Notes under the pieces: model-generated
What the model was told of the DNA's origin: nothing
What the model saw: only the letters and a program-made list of their open reading frames with translations
Database searches by the model: none
Part shown: positions 26,569-37,473 of the stretch, piece by piece
Numbering within the stretch: position 1 is the stretch's first letter
Layout of the letters: every line of letters begins with the position of its first letter
Made by a program: the position numbers and the translations under genes
NCBI RefSeq assembly: GCF_014201875.1
Contig: NZ_JACHFL010000007.1
Location: 62,001 to 126,000 of the forward strand
From: Deinococcus humi
GTDB taxonomy: Bacteria > Deinococcota > Deinococci > Deinococcales > Deinococcaceae
Reading direction: 5' to 3'
Length of the DNA: 64,000 nucleotides

Positions 26569-27372
26569 ATGAACCTGAAGTCTCTGGGATACCGCACAGA
26601 CCTGATTTTCGCGCGCTTCCGTGGCCGAGTGACTGAGCTGGAAGAGGCCGTCGCTGTCGTGAATCCCCGCAGCCCCGCGCATTATTTCGGCAATCTGCTT
26701 ATCTTTCACAGGCCACCGCAGCCCGGCGACCTGGCCCATTGGGAGGCGCTGTTCGCGCAGCACGTCGGCCAGCCGCCAGCGACTCCGCATCGCCTGTTCG
26801 GTTGGGACGTTCCGGTGACCCAGGCACCTCAGCTGGACGAGTTCCTTGAGGCTGGCTATCAACTGGAAGAGAACATCGTCATGGCGGCGCCACAGCTGCA
26901 TGCCCCGCCGCGCCCCAACAGCAACGCACAGTACCGGCCGCTGGCAGATGTGGACGAGGAATGGGTGCAGGCCCTGGACAATCAGGTCGCCAGCCGGGAA
27001 GACGGACACGACGAGGAACGTTACCGCCGCTTCAAGGAAACGCAACTGCAGGGCCTGCGTGAAATGTGCCGTGCGGGCCAGGGCTTCTGGTACGGCGCTT
27101 TTCTGGACGGCCGGCTGGTGGCGGACCTGGGGGTGTTTTCCGATGGCGGTGAACTGCTCCGTTATCAGAGTGTCGGCACCGATCCGGCCCACCGCAGGCA
27201 GGGGCTGTGTGCATCGCTGACGTTCTTCGCCGGTGAGCATGCCCGCCAGCACTTCGGTGCCCGTAAGCTGGTAATCGTGGCCGACGACCATGCGAGTGCA
27301 AAACGTGTGTACGCATCTGTCGGTTTTGAGACTGTGGAACGTCAGCAACTGCTGCTTTCTAGCAGGACGTAA
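26569..27372 (+). CDS. GNAT-family N-acetyltransferase
   Basis: The 267-aa protein has a GNAT fold in its C-terminal half (about 125-260). The acetyl-CoA-binding motif A reads SVGTDPAHRRQGLCASL, preceded by the strand FWYGAFLDGRLVADLGVF and followed by KLVIVADDHASAKRVYASVGFE. The N-terminal half (FARFRGRVTEL, YFGNLLIFHRPPQPGDLAHW) resembles the first lobe of two-domain GNATs. AAAGGAA lies 8 nt before the ATG at 26569; the longer frame from 26344 is not supported. The acceptor substrate is unknown. Confidence 0.85.
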   Translation: MNLKSLGYRTDLIFARFRGRVTELEEAVAVVNPRSPAHYFGNLLIFHRPPQPGDLAHWEALFAQHVGQPPATPHRLFGWDVPVTQAPQLDEFLEAGYQLEENIVMAAPQLHAPPRPNSNAQYRPLADVDEEWVQALDNQVASREDGHDEERYRRFKETQLQGLREMCRAGQGFWYGAFLDGRLVADLGVFSDGGELLRYQSVGTDPAHRRQGLCASLTFFAGEHARQHFGARKLVIVADDHASAKRVYASVGFETVERQQLLLSSRT

Positions 27373-27686
27373 CCCGCCTGCCCTGACCGTGCTGGTTCAG
27401 GCGGATCAGTCGTGCCCCTCCGCATAACGGCTCCGAGAAGACACCCTCGAGGTCCGAAGGAGTCGCCTCCTGTCTGGTCCTTGCCTGCGGAATGATCAGT
27501 CTCCACCGGAGCAGGTCAGGGTGCTCATCTGGCTGGAATCCCGAGCATCCAACGTCCCAGATCTCGGTCAGCACGCATTCCAGAGAGAATTTGACATTGG
27601 TCCATAGGGCTGCGAAGACGGAGCGCCCCATCCAGTAATTCAACCGCGCCGCCGCCCAACAGATCGTTCCCGCACAGAGCCGCCGA
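27373..27686. other. Convergent intergenic region with hairpin
   Basis: Immediately after the GNAT stop, CCGCCTG (27374-27380) pairs with CAGGCGG (27398-27404) and probably terminates that gene. The remaining bases up to the stop of the opposite-strand regulator hold only short frames without motifs. Confidence 0.5.
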
Positions 27687-28388
27687 TCACGCTGTGGTCA
27701 GGGGAGCCAGGGTCAACCGTAGGAGGTGCTCCTGACCGTCCGGGCTGGCCAGGGCGCGGTAGCGGCGGTGAAGGTCACGCAGTTCCCGCTGGAGCGCCTT
27801 GGCGTCAGCTGGACGCAGGGTCATGGTCGTCGTGTTGTCCCAGATCGCCGGGTACGCTTCCTCCAGCAGCACGTCCAGTAAGCCTCCCGGCCCCGGCACG
27901 CGGCCGCCGTCTGGCGGGAAGGGCAGCAGGGTATGGCTGTGCAGTCCACCCTCGTCTCCGGAGGTATACAGCCCGAACCAGCGCGGATCCTCACCCAGTT
28001 CGCTCCAGGCGCGGGTCAGCTTGTCCAGCGTCGAGCGCCGCGCGTTGTCAAGAGAATCTTCGTAGAGCGACTGCACGGACGCGGCGTCTGTCGCTGTGAA
28101 CGGCACAAAGTATTGCCGGGAGGTCGCGCGGTAATGCCGCACAGCGCGTCCGGCCCGGGCCTCTGTGCGTGTGACCTCCAACAGGCCCAGACGCTGGAAC
28201 TGCCGCACGCGGTAAAGCATGGCGTTTGTCGAGACGCCGACCTCGCGGGCCACGTCCGACACGCGGCGTTCGCGCCAGATGAACGGTTCGAAGAACTGCC
28301 GGGTATATGCGTCGGCCAGGACGCGCGCCGCCGCCGGGTCGTCCAGCCGCTGCCACGCTCCCAGGCTAGGTGAATCGGACGGTGTCAT
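27687..28388 (-). CDS. HTH transcriptional regulator adjacent to MFS gene
   Basis: The protein is about 233 aa, or 237 from the in-frame ATG at 28400. A winged helix-turn-helix lies at about 35-85 (RRVSDVAREVGVSTNAMLYRVRQFQRLGLLEV), in the style of ArsR-like regulators. The C-terminal part (about 100-230) is an uncharacterised ligand-binding or dimerisation region with YFVPFTATDA and LRPADAKALQRELRDLHRRY. TATGCT lies 7 nt before the ATG at 28388, compatible with a leaderless mRNA. It is divergent from an MFS gene with only about 40 bp between the starts, so it probably controls that exporter and itself. Confidence 0.8.
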   Translation of the reverse strand: MTPSDSPSLGAWQRLDDPAAARVLADAYTRQFFEPFIWRERRVSDVAREVGVSTNAMLYRVRQFQRLGLLEVTRTEARAGRAVRHYRATSRQYFVPFTATDAASVQSLYEDSLDNARRSTLDKLTRAWSELGEDPRWFGLYTSGDEGGLHSHTLLPFPPDGGRVPGPGGLLDVLLEEAYPAIWDNTTTMTLRPADAKALQRELRDLHRRYRALASPDGQEHLLRLTLAPLTTA

Positions 28389-28430
28389 GTTCACCAGCAT
28401 ACCGGCCACGCTGCGCTCTATGGGGTCTTT

Positions 28431-29699
28431 ATGTTCCGGTTGCTGAGCGTTCCCGCCTTCTTTCCCCTGTGGCTCGGACAGGTGATCTCGCAGATCGGCG
28501 ACCGGGCACTGGGCCTGGCGCTGGGGTTCTTCGTGTTCAAGGAAACCGGTTCCGTGACCGCCACGGCGCTGCTGGCGTTGTCGGTGTACCTGCCGGGCCT
28601 GCTGTTCGGTTCCTTCGCCGGGGTCCTGACGGACCGCTGGGATCGCCGACGCGTCCTGATCATCAGCCAGATCCTGCAGGGAGCCGTGATGTTGCTCTTG
28701 CTGCTGGCCACCCAACCAGGGTGGCTGTGGGTCGCGTACGCCGTGACCTTCGCCGAATTGACCCTGAGCCTGGTCGCCATGCCCGCCGGCGCGGCGCTGC
28801 TGCCCTCTCTGGTCGGCGAGGAGCGGCTGGGCCGCGCGAACGCCACCCTGTCGGTCGGCACCACGGTGGCCCGCCTGCTGGGGCCGCCACTGGGGGGCGT
28901 GCTGGTGGCCTCGGCGGGAGTGCGCGGCGTGGTGATCTTCGACACCCTGACCTTCCTGGGCGCGGCGCTGTGCTTCATGCGGCTGCCCCGGGTTCCTGTG
29001 ACACAGTCTGTGTCAGACACGGCTCCGGACACGCTCATCGGTTCGTGGCGAGCACTGGCCACCGAGTGGCGTGCGGGGCTGCACGTGATCCGGCACAACC
29101 GCGTCATCCTGGGCCTGCTCGTGGTGCTGGGCCTGACCAGTCTGGGCGGCACCCTGATCGATTCCGCCTATATGCCCTTCGTGCAGGGTGTACTGCACGC
29201 AGACGCTGCCCAGGTGGGCCTGCTGAGCACCGTCATGGGGGCCAGCACCCTGCTGGGTGGTGTGATCGCCAGCTGGGCCGTCGGGCGGCTGCCCCTGGCG
29301 CGGCTGGCGGCTGGCGGCACCCTGCTGGTGGGCGCGCTGATGCTGCTGATGTATACGCAGACCTCCCTGACAGTCATGTTCGCCGTCACGGCCGTGCTGG
29401 GCGTGCCGATGGTGGTCTCAAACGTGGCCACCTCGACGCTGGTGCAACTGGCCACGCCAGACGCGTACCGGGGCCGGGTGTACGGGGCGCTGGGCACCAC
29501 CACCGCGCTCGCCGGCGTCATCGCCACCGGCGGAGCGGCCCTGATCGGCGCTCAGATCGGCCCGGTACGCCTTCTGACCGTAGCCGGCGGCCTCACCCTG
29601 CTGGGCGCTGTGGCGGCCACGGTGTTGCTGCGGCCCCCCAGCGCTCCAGTTGGGGATCGGCACGCCGTGGGCACGCCAGGCGAGGACGCGACCACATGA
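28431..29699 (+). CDS. MFS transporter
   Basis: The 422-aa integral membrane protein has about 12 predicted helices. It shows the family loop motif between helices 2 and 3 (GVLTDRWDRRRVLI) and N-terminal FPLWLGQVISQIGDRALGLALGFFVF, typical of the MFS3/enterobactin-exporter-like group. A central hydrophilic loop (about 190-215) separates the two halves. Many relatives export drugs or macrolides, though the substrate here is unknown. It is divergent from a small HTH regulator, the usual arrangement for an inducible exporter. A perfect 38-bp palindrome just past the stop ends transcription. Confidence 0.9.
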   Translation: MFRLLSVPAFFPLWLGQVISQIGDRALGLALGFFVFKETGSVTATALLALSVYLPGLLFGSFAGVLTDRWDRRRVLIISQILQGAVMLLLLLATQPGWLWVAYAVTFAELTLSLVAMPAGAALLPSLVGEERLGRANATLSVGTTVARLLGPPLGGVLVASAGVRGVVIFDTLTFLGAALCFMRLPRVPVTQSVSDTAPDTLIGSWRALATEWRAGLHVIRHNRVILGLLVVLGLTSLGGTLIDSAYMPFVQGVLHADAAQVGLLSTVMGASTLLGGVIASWAVGRLPLARLAAGGTLLVGALMLLMYTQTSLTVMFAVTAVLGVPMVVSNVATSTLVQLATPDAYRGRVYGALGTTTALAGVIATGGAALIGAQIGPVRLLTVAGGLTLLGAVAATVLLRPPSAPVGDRHAVGTPGEDATT

Positions 29700-29705
29700 G
29701 GCGGC

Positions 29706-29743
29706 GTAGTGGCCCAGCCGAGCATGCTCGGCTGGGCCACTAC
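29706..29743. terminator. Perfect 38-bp palindrome, bidirectional terminator
   Basis: The sequence from GTAGTGGCCCAGCCGAGCA to its exact complement ending TGGGCCACTAC is a perfect palindrome with 19-nt arms. It begins 6 bp past the MFS stop and ends 17 bp before the stop of the convergent GH43 gene. No long T-tract is present, but position and perfection fit a shared terminator. Confidence 0.7.
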
Positions 29744-29759
29744 CTCCTGACATGCGTTG

Positions 29760-30683
29760 TCAGGGCTTCAAGGCCCAGGGCCGCCCCTCCTCCCAGGTCA
29801 GGACGGCAGCGTGCAGTTGCCGGCGGGTGTGTTGAGCGTCCCAGGCATGAAAGATCAGGACGTCCTGGCCCTCCAGGGTGGTGGCGCTGGCGTGGCCAGG
29901 ACCGATCAGCGTTCCGGCGGTCCGCAGCACATTCGCGCCCTCCAGCGGTTCGGTCCAGGGACCGAGTGGGTGATCGGCTACCGCGTGTCCGACGCCGTAG
30001 GTTTCGTTGGTCCACGCCCCACCGGAGTACAGCAGGTGAAATTGACCGTTGCGAAAGAGCACGAAAGCACCTTCCAGGGTATGCCAGTCGTACACCTCAC
30101 CGTACATTGACCGTCCCGCCTGGTAACGTTGCCACTCGCTGCTGGCCCGCAGGATGGTCTGCGATTCGCCCAGCCGGGTCATGTCGTGCAGAGGAGCGAC
30201 GGCCAGCACAGTGCCGGGGCGCTCACCGCCCAGATCATCACGCGCGAAGAACATCCACCACGTTCCGTCCGGGGCCCGGAAGGGGTGGGGATCGATGGCG
30301 AAGGGCTCGTCCGGTGTGAGATTCAGCCCCTGGTCCACGAAAGGACCGAGCGGGTGGGCCGCCGTTGCCACTCGCAGATGATGTCCCTGATCACCGTGAC
30401 CAACCGAGTAGTACAGGTAAAAGGTATCGCCGTTACGCGCGACCTCCGGGGCCCAGTAATCCAGCCGCTCCGGTTGCAGCGGCTCCAGGACGCCGCCGTG
30501 CGAGGTCCAGTCCACCAGGTTCGGCGAGGACAGTACCTCGAAAGCCCGCGTGCCTGTCTCGCCGTTCAGGCCAGTGCCGTAGGCGTAATACGTGTCGCCG
30601 TCAAGCAGCACGAAGGGATCGGCAAAATAACCGGCATATAGGGGGCCGGACGGCAGCGAGGGAGAGGGGGGAGGGCGGCTCAT
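29760..30683 (-). CDS. Glycoside hydrolase family 43 (cytoplasmic)
   Basis: The 307-aa enzyme has no signal peptide. GH43 five-bladed propeller landmarks are the catalytic base Asp in [11 protein letters not shown] (near 22), the pKa-modulating Asp in FAIDPHPFR (near 130) and the general acid Glu in [11 protein letters not shown] (near 200). GH43 enzymes are mostly alpha-L-arabinofuranosidases or beta-xylosidases. Its ATG overlaps the stop of the upstream GH43 gene (ATGA), so it is the last gene of the sugar operon. Being intracellular, it probably trims the oligosaccharides brought in by the adjacent ABC importer. Confidence 0.87.
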   Translation of the reverse strand: MSRPPPSPSLPSGPLYAGYFADPFVLLDGDTYYAYGTGLNGETGTRAFEVLSSPNLVDWTSHGGVLEPLQPERLDYWAPEVARNGDTFYLYYSVGHGDQGHHLRVATAAHPLGPFVDQGLNLTPDEPFAIDPHPFRAPDGTWWMFFARDDLGGERPGTVLAVAPLHDMTRLGESQTILRASSEWQRYQAGRSMYGEVYDWHTLEGAFVLFRNGQFHLLYSGGAWTNETYGVGHAVADHPLGPWTEPLEGANVLRTAGTLIGPGHASATTLEGQDVLIFHAWDAQHTRRQLHAAVLTWEEGRPWALKP

Positions 30684-31708
30684 GGGGTGGGTGCCCGCTG
30701 CGGCGCAAGGGTAGGCCCAGCCACCTGGACCCGGCCGCCGGAGAAGGTCACCGGGTCCAGCCGCAGGCTGCGGTATCCGCCCACCGCGTCCGAGGTGCGG
30801 CCCGCAGTCCAGGCGTGGTAAGCCAGCCACGTGCGGCCCGCGCCGTCGGTCACCACTGTCTGGTGGCCGGGCCCGGCCACCTCGCCCTTGCTGACCAGGA
30901 TTGGATTTTCCGGAGCCTTCTTGTATGGCCCGGTCACGCGCGTTGCCGTCGCGTAACCTACCGCGTACAGGTCACTGTCGTATGGCCCGGCGGAGTACAG
31001 CAGGTAATACACGCCGCCTGCGCGGTACAGGGTGGGGGCTTCAATGACGTTGCCCTCCCACAGCTGGAAGTTCTGGATCAGGGTGCTGGCCTTTCCAGTC
31101 AGCTTCAGGCCGTCTGGACTGAGCGGCTGAAGGTAGAGGTTCGTGGCCTGGTTGCAGCAGTTGCCGTCGTTCTTCCACAGCAGGTAGCGTTTGCCGTCCG
31201 CATCCTTGAAAGGGCTGGCGTCGATGCTGCCGCCCTCAGCAAGCTGGCAGACCAGCGGCTTGCCGGAGGTGTCCCTGAACGGTCCCGCCGGCGAGGCCGC
31301 CGTCGCCACGCCGATGCACTGGCGGCCGCTGGCGTCGTCCTGGGCAGTGAAGTACAGCGCAAAGGTCTTGCCGATCTGAGTGACTTCGGGGGCCCAGGTC
31401 CGTCCGCCCCTGGTCCACTCGGGCAGCACCGGCATAGCGTCGCCGGCGGCCTCCCAGTGCACCAGATCCCGGCTGACCGCGTGCGGCACGTTGGCATTCG
31501 AGCTGTTGGTGGAATAGGCGTGGTAGACATTGCCGACGCGCAACAGGCCTGGATCGGGGAAGTTCTCGTCGAGGACTGGATTTCGGAAGGTGGCGGTGGG
31601 GGCCGGCGCGGGGCGGGCCGTCGCCGGGCCGCTCCCGCCCGCCAGCGTGGAACTGGAGAGCAGAGCGCCGGTCAGGCCCAGGCCCAGCAGCAGTGGAAAA
31701 CGCGACAT
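30680..31708 (-). CDS. Secreted glycoside hydrolase family 43
   Basis: The 342-aa enzyme has a signal peptide ([20 protein letters not shown]). GH43 residues are visible: Asp in [11 protein letters not shown] (near 51), Asp in [10 protein letters not shown] (near 168) and Glu in [12 protein letters not shown] (near 224). The likely activity is arabinofuranosidase or a related exo/endo activity on plant glycans, and the exported form probably works at the cell surface. AAGGAGT lies 5 nt before the ATG. It starts 2 bp after the stop of the upstream permease and overlaps the downstream GH43 by 4 bp, so it is firmly within the operon. Confidence 0.88.
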   Translation of the reverse strand: MSRFPLLLGLGLTGALLSSSTLAGGSGPATARPAPAPTATFRNPVLDENFPDPGLLRVGNVYHAYSTNSSNANVPHAVSRDLVHWEAAGDAMPVLPEWTRGGRTWAPEVTQIGKTFALYFTAQDDASGRQCIGVATAASPAGPFRDTSGKPLVCQLAEGGSIDASPFKDADGKRYLLWKNDGNCCNQATNLYLQPLSPDGLKLTGKASTLIQNFQLWEGNVIEAPTLYRAGGVYYLLYSAGPYDSDLYAVGYATATRVTGPYKKAPENPILVSKGEVAGPGHQTVVTDGAGRTWLAYHAWTAGRTSDAVGGYRSLRLDPVTFSGGRVQVAGPTLAPQRAPTP

Positions 31709-31710
31709 GG

Positions 31711-32571
31711 TTACTCCTTGAGACCGGTGGTGGACAGGCCCGATTCCAGAAAGCGCTGCGCCAGCAGGTAGGCGATCAGCGCGGGAACTGCCGCGAGGGT
31801 GGTGGCGGCCATCAACTTGCCGTACTCGGTCACGTAACGCTGCGAGAAGGTGGTGATGCCCACCGGCAACGTCATCTTGTCTACGTCCGTGACGGTGAAC
31901 AGCGGCCACAGGAAGTTGTTCCACGATCCCATGAAGGCAAACACCGCCAGCGTCGCCAGAGAGGGAATACTCAGGGGCAAAATGATTCGCCACAGGATCT
32001 GCAGGCTGTTCGCGCCGTCGAGCCGCGCAGCCTCCTCCAGCTCGCGCGGAATGCCCATGAAGAACTGGCGCAGCAGGAACACGCCGAACACCCCACTCAG
32101 CCCCGGCCAGATCAGCGCGTGGTACGAGTTGATCCAGTTGAAATTGAGCATCATGATGTAGGTGGGAATCAGGGTCACGATGCCGGGGATCATCAGGCTG
32201 GACAGGATGAACCAGAACCAGGCGTTGCGCCCCGGGAAACGCATGCGCGCCAGCGGGTAGGCGGTCAGCGCACACAGCGCGACGTGCAACACGGTAAAGG
32301 CCAGGGCCACATACAGTGAATTGCCGGTCCAGCGCAGGATGTTGCCGTCCGGCGAGGTCAGCACCTCACGGTAATTGTCCAGGGTGGGCCGGCTGGGAAT
32401 CCACTGTACCGGCAGTGAGATGGCGTCGGCCTCGGTCTTGAATGAGGTGGAGATCATCCAGTAGACCGGGGCCAGGAAGATGATCGCCAGCACGCACAGC
32501 AGCAGAAAGCGTGGGAGATCGCGCGGCATCCGGCGACGGCGCACACGGCGGACGGGGGCAGTCGTGGTCAT
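31711..32571 (-). CDS. ABC sugar transporter permease, MalG type
   Basis: The 286-aa inner-membrane permease has about six helices and the EAA loop [18 protein letters not shown] (about 190-207), which docks the transport ATPase. It matches the carbohydrate uptake class 1 (CUT1) MalG/LacG group. It overlaps the MalF-type partner gene upstream by 4 bp (ATGA) and is followed after 2 bp by a GH43 gene. No ATPase gene is present in the locus, so an MsmK-like shared ATPase from elsewhere is probably used; that is inference. Confidence 0.92.
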   Translation of the reverse strand: MTTTAPVRRVRRRRMPRDLPRFLLLCVLAIIFLAPVYWMISTSFKTEADAISLPVQWIPSRPTLDNYREVLTSPDGNILRWTGNSLYVALAFTVLHVALCALTAYPLARMRFPGRNAWFWFILSSLMIPGIVTLIPTYIMMLNFNWINSYHALIWPGLSGVFGVFLLRQFFMGIPRELEEAARLDGANSLQILWRIILPLSIPSLATLAVFAFMGSWNNFLWPLFTVTDVDKMTLPVGITTFSQRYVTEYGKLMAATTLAAVPALIAYLLAQRFLESGLSTTGLKE

Positions 32572-33515
32572 CCCTCGTCCCCCTTCACGTCACGCGCCAT
32601 CAGGCCGAACTGCGCGGCCGTGAAGATGAGCATGATCAGCCCGAAAGCGAAGCCCATGGCCGCGGCGCTGGAATACTGCGCGTTGGTGAAGCCTTCCTCG
32701 GTGATGTACTGGATCACGCTCTGTGTCGAGCGGCTCGGTCCGCCGTTGGTGATCAGCAGCGATTGTCCGAACAGTTGAAACGACGCCAGTGCCGTGGTGA
32801 CGAACACGAACAGCGTGACCGGGGCCAGCAGAGGTATGGTAATGAACCGCAGGCTCTGCCACGGTGTGGCCCCATCCAGGGAGGCGGCCTCATACAGGCT
32901 GACGGGCACGTTGCCCAGCGCTGCTAAGTACAGCGTCATGTTGAAGCCCACGGTCCACCACACCGTTCCGACCACGATGGGCACCCAGGCCAACCCCTCG
33001 GTGGACAGCCAGGGAATCGGCGGGGCACTCGCCAGCACCATGCGTGCAGCATTGACCAGCCCGATCTGGTTGTCGAACATCCAGCGCCACAAAATACCCA
33101 TCACCGAGACAGTCAGGATGCCCGGCATGAAGAACACAGCCCGGAAGAAGGTACGCCCGAAGATGGGCCGGTGCAGCAGCAGCGCCAGCCCCAGCGCGGC
33201 GATCAGCAACAGCGGCACGCTCACGATGGTGAAGAAGGTGGTGTTCCACAAGGTCTTCCAGAAGAAGTCGGCCTGTGGCGTGCCCGGTGTGAACAGGTTG
33301 CGGTAGAACTCGGATCCCACGAACGTTTTGACCGGATTGAGCAGATCCCAGCGGTGCAGGCTGATGTACAGCCCGTAACCGATGGGATACACAGTGAACA
33401 GGAAGAACAGCACCGCGTGGGGCAGCAGGTACAGGTACGGTTCCAGCGGGACGCGGCGGCGCGGAGTGGGAGCGGGGGCCGTGGTGGTCCGGGCGGGCGC
33501 CTGGGTGATGGTCAT
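32568..33515 (-). CDS. ABC sugar transporter permease, MalF type
   Basis: This 315-aa permease has a Pro/Thr-rich cytoplasmic N-tail, then about six helices beginning LYLLPHAVLFFLFTVYPIGYG. The EAA loop reads YEAASLDGATPWQSLRFI (about 207-224). It pairs with the overlapping MalG-type gene to form the channel of a CUT1 importer. GAGGTG lies 8 nt before the ATG. A long GC-rich hairpin (33558-33608) separates it from the upstream binding-protein gene, which probably lets the binding protein be made in excess. Confidence 0.92.
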   Translation of the reverse strand: MTITQAPARTTTAPAPTPRRRVPLEPYLYLLPHAVLFFLFTVYPIGYGLYISLHRWDLLNPVKTFVGSEFYRNLFTPGTPQADFFWKTLWNTTFFTIVSVPLLLIAALGLALLLHRPIFGRTFFRAVFFMPGILTVSVMGILWRWMFDNQIGLVNAARMVLASAPPIPWLSTEGLAWVPIVVGTVWWTVGFNMTLYLAALGNVPVSLYEAASLDGATPWQSLRFITIPLLAPVTLFVFVTTALASFQLFGQSLLITNGGPSRSTQSVIQYITEEGFTNAQYSSAAAMGFAFGLIMLIFTAAQFGLMARDVKGDEG

Positions 33516-33557
33516 GGACGGGACACCTCTCGCGGGGGTGAGAGACCGACGAAGACA

Positions 33558-33608
33558 GCGGCCCGGCCCACCTTGCCTCCGGTGTCAGAGGGAAAGGGGC
33601 CGGGCCGC
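33558..33608 (-). terminator. Hairpin between sugar-binding protein and permease genes
   Basis: GCGGCCCGGCCC (33558-33569) and GGGCCGGGCCGC (33597-33608) form a perfect 12-bp stem with a 27-nt loop, 22 bp past the binding-protein stop on the minus strand. No T-tract follows (TGTCTTCG), so it more likely blocks 3' decay, as in malE-malF type operons, than acts as a full terminator. Confidence 0.65.
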
Positions 33609-33630
33609 CGCTTGCCTTACTGGGCCGGCA

Positions 33631-34959
<1,329 letters not shown>

Positions 34960-35077
34960 TGGATCAAACCTCCAGTAAGTGGAAATCAAAGTCGGGAAGC
35001 CGGGCTTCCGAGACCGTAATGTCCTGAACGGTGTTGCGCGGTGGCAGCCTGAGAAACTTGCGTTGTGTGCAGCTCTC

Positions 35078-35145
35078 AAAGTACCTCACCACAAAATAGC
35101 CGTCAATCTTTTGATAACAGTTGAGGATAAGTGTAGTTTTCACTT
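35078..35145. promoter_or_regulatory. Back-to-back promoters of sugar operon and GH2 gene with operator-like dyad
   Basis: On the minus strand, TTGACG (35101-35106) and TACTTT (35078-35083) have a 17-nt spacer and drive the binding-protein operon. On the plus strand, TTGATA (35111-35116) and TAGTTT (35134-35139), also with a 17-nt spacer, point to the GH2 gene. The -35 elements are only 4 bp apart. AAGTG (35129-35133) and CACTT (35141-35145) form a dyad over the plus -10. One regulator could control both directions. The plus promoter would give a leader of about 360 nt. Confidence 0.55.
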
Positions 35146-35508
35146 TTCTTGCCATGTTCCTTGAGTTGCTCTAAATGTTTGCACCCCTCATTGACTTTTG
35201 AGGCCCGCAAGGTGCAGCCACACCGTTTGAGCAGATGTTTTCCCTGGGATGATCGAGCGTGGGGACCAGCCGCCTCTTGCGCTCACGTCATCCTCGGGAG
35301 ACCGACGGACATTCTCCGGCTCCGCATCGCTCTTCAGGGCCTGCTCATGACACCTTGGCCCACCGCACCCGGCTTGCCTACGTCTAATCACCTCTAACAG
35401 AGTTTGTCTATCGTAAGGGTGAAAGAGATTGGGAAGAAACCATTCCTTAGCCTGAGCTGTTCCGCCCTGTCCTGCACGCCCGTCCTGTTGTCCTGCCTTG
35501 GAGATTCC
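35146..35508. other. Long leader region of the GH2 gene
   Basis: These 363 bases between the divergent promoters and the GH2 start hold no gene. An open frame from 35404 reads into GH2 but lacks family similarity. I see no recognisable riboswitch, only unassigned sequence. Confidence 0.4.
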
Positions 35509-37365
35509 ATGAACACCCCATCCCCCCATCCCCGGCCTCAGCTCCAGCGCCCAACCTGGCGCAGCCTCGACGGCGAGTGGCAGTTCGCCTACGACGACAT
35601 GGCCCGCTGGCAGCAGCCGGCAGACGTGACCTTCGACCGGACCATCATGGTGCCCTACGCCCCGGAGAGCGCCCTGAGTGGGATCCACGACAGTGGATTT
35701 CATCCGGTGGCCTGGTATGCCCGTGAGATTTCAGTGGATCGCCAGGAAGTGGCGGGACGGGTGCTGGTGCATTTCGGAGCGATTGACTATGCCGCGCAGG
35801 TGTGGGCGGGTGGCCGTCTGGTCGGGCAGCATGAGGGCGGTCACACCCCCTTTACCGTGGACATCACTGAAGCGCTTGGCGACGGCGATACCGTTCAACT
35901 GGTGGTGAGGGCTGAGGACGATCCACATGAGCTGGCACAGCCACGCGGTAAACAGGACTGGAAGGCTAACCCGCACATCATCTGGTATCCGCGCACCACC
36001 GGGATCTGGCAGAGTGTCTGGCTCGAATGGGTGCCGGAAACCCGGGTGGAGTTCCTGCGATGGACACCCTGGCTGGACCACTGGGAGCTGGGACTGGAAG
36101 TGCAGCTGACCGGTCCAATGGCTGCTGGACTGCGGGTGCGCGTGCGTTTGCACGCCCAGGGGCGTGAACTCGTCGAGGACACCTACAAGCTCACCAACCG
36201 TAATGTCAGCCGCCGCATCGCCATTCCTGATCCTGGGATTGATGACGCCCGCAACGAACTGCTGTGGAGTCCGGAACATCCCCAGCTCATCCAGGCGACC
36301 ATCGAGGTGATGGACGGCGAACGGGTTGTGGATCAGGTGCAGAGCTACACGGCGCTGCGCTCGGTGACCTCTGACGGACAGCGCTTCTTGCTCAATGGCA
36401 ATGCCTACACCCTCAAGATGGTCCTGGATCAGGGGTACTGGCCGCAGGGACTGATGACGGCGACCGATGAGGAATTGCGCCGCGACGTGGAATTGACCAA
36501 GCGGCTGGGCTTTAACGGGGCCCGGAAGCACCAGAAGGTTGAGAACCCCCGCTGGCTGTACTGGTGCGACGTTTTGGGGCTGCTGGTCTGGGAAGAGATG
36601 CCCAGCTCGTACCGCTTTACCCCGGAGGGGGTCGAGCGCCTGACCCGCGAGTGGATGGAAGTGATCCGCCGCGACGTCTCGCATCCGTGCATCGTGGCGT
36701 GGGTGCCCTTCAACGAGAGCTGGGGCGTGCCGGACCTGCCGACCAACCCGGCACAGCGCGACTACGTCCGGGCGTTGTATCACCTGACCCGGACCCTGGA
36801 CCCGAGCCGACTGGTGATCGGCAACGATGGCTGGGAACATGTGGCCACTGACCTGCTGGGCATTCACGACTACGCCCATGATCCTGCCGTGCTGACCCGG
36901 CGATACGGAAGCCCGGAGGCCCTGTCTCGTCTGCTGACCCAGCCTTTTGGCCGCCGCCTGCTGCTGGATGACTTCAGCGCCGAGGGCAAACCGGCCATCC
37001 TCAGCGAATTTGGGGGCATCGCCTACAGCTTGGAAGACGAGCGGGGCTGGGGCTACCACCGGGCAGGCGACAGCACGGCGTTTCTGGAACTGTACGAGGG
37101 GCTGCTCGCGGCCGTCCATGAGTGCGACGCTCTGGCCGGCTTTTGCTACACCCAGCTGACCGACACTTTTCAGGAAAAAAATGGCATCCTGACCGAGAAC
37201 CGCGAGCCGAAGGCTGACCTTGCACGTCTGGCGCTGGCGACCCGAGGGCCGCGTCATGCCTGGGACATCGACCTGGATCCCGACCCACACCCGCTGGGTT
37301 ACACGGATCGCTGGCGGGAGCGGGAAGCGCAGGCGAGGCCGGAGGACCTCCACGCTTTGAAGTAA
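35509..37365 (+). CDS. Glycoside hydrolase family 2
   Basis: The 618-aa cytoplasmic enzyme has a GH2 jelly-roll sugar-binding domain (about 15-190, [12 protein letters not shown] and [13 protein letters not shown]), an Ig-like domain and a TIM barrel (about 290-600). The acid/base Glu is in [11 protein letters not shown] (near 402) and the nucleophile Glu in [10 protein letters not shown] (near 500). GH2 includes beta-galactosidase, beta-glucuronidase and beta-mannosidase; motifs do not settle which. The ATG at 35509 follows TTGGAG. It is divergent from the ABC/GH43 operon, probably processing the same imported glycan. Confidence 0.9.
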   Translation: MNTPSPHPRPQLQRPTWRSLDGEWQFAYDDMARWQQPADVTFDRTIMVPYAPESALSGIHDSGFHPVAWYAREISVDRQEVAGRVLVHFGAIDYAAQVWAGGRLVGQHEGGHTPFTVDITEALGDGDTVQLVVRAEDDPHELAQPRGKQDWKANPHIIWYPRTTGIWQSVWLEWVPETRVEFLRWTPWLDHWELGLEVQLTGPMAAGLRVRVRLHAQGRELVEDTYKLTNRNVSRRIAIPDPGIDDARNELLWSPEHPQLIQATIEVMDGERVVDQVQSYTALRSVTSDGQRFLLNGNAYTLKMVLDQGYWPQGLMTATDEELRRDVELTKRLGFNGARKHQKVENPRWLYWCDVLGLLVWEEMPSSYRFTPEGVERLTREWMEVIRRDVSHPCIVAWVPFNESWGVPDLPTNPAQRDYVRALYHLTRTLDPSRLVIGNDGWEHVATDLLGIHDYAHDPAVLTRRYGSPEALSRLLTQPFGRRLLLDDFSAEGKPAILSEFGGIAYSLEDERGWGYHRAGDSTAFLELYEGLLAAVHECDALAGFCYTQLTDTFQEKNGILTENREPKADLARLALATRGPRHAWDIDLDPDPHPLGYTDRWREREAQARPEDLHALK

Positions 37366-37371
37366 GCAGAG

Positions 37372-37402
37372 GGGGCCCGGACACGCAGTCCGGGCCCCTT
37401 TT
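37372..37402 (+). terminator. Intrinsic terminator of the GH2 gene
   Basis: GGGGCCCGGA (37372-37381) and TCCGGGCCCC (37389-37398) form a perfect 10-bp stem with a 7-nt loop, followed by TTTT. It begins 7 bp after the GH2 stop. Confidence 0.9.
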
Positions 37403-37473
37403 GTTGCCCAACCCCTTCAGCCAGGAGAGGAGCGGCGTGAGGGAATTCTCGGCAGACAGGGCCTGCCGGAGGT

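Noticed and set aside
28370..30319. Long plus-strand open frame (649 codons) across the MFS gene and its neighbour
   Set aside because: Out of frame with the MFS gene, Arg/Gly/Ala-rich, and spans the palindromic terminator; a shadow frame.
35731..37353. Minus-strand frame of 540 codons opposite GH2
   Set aside because: Antisense to an enzyme with intact catalytic motifs and without motifs of its own.
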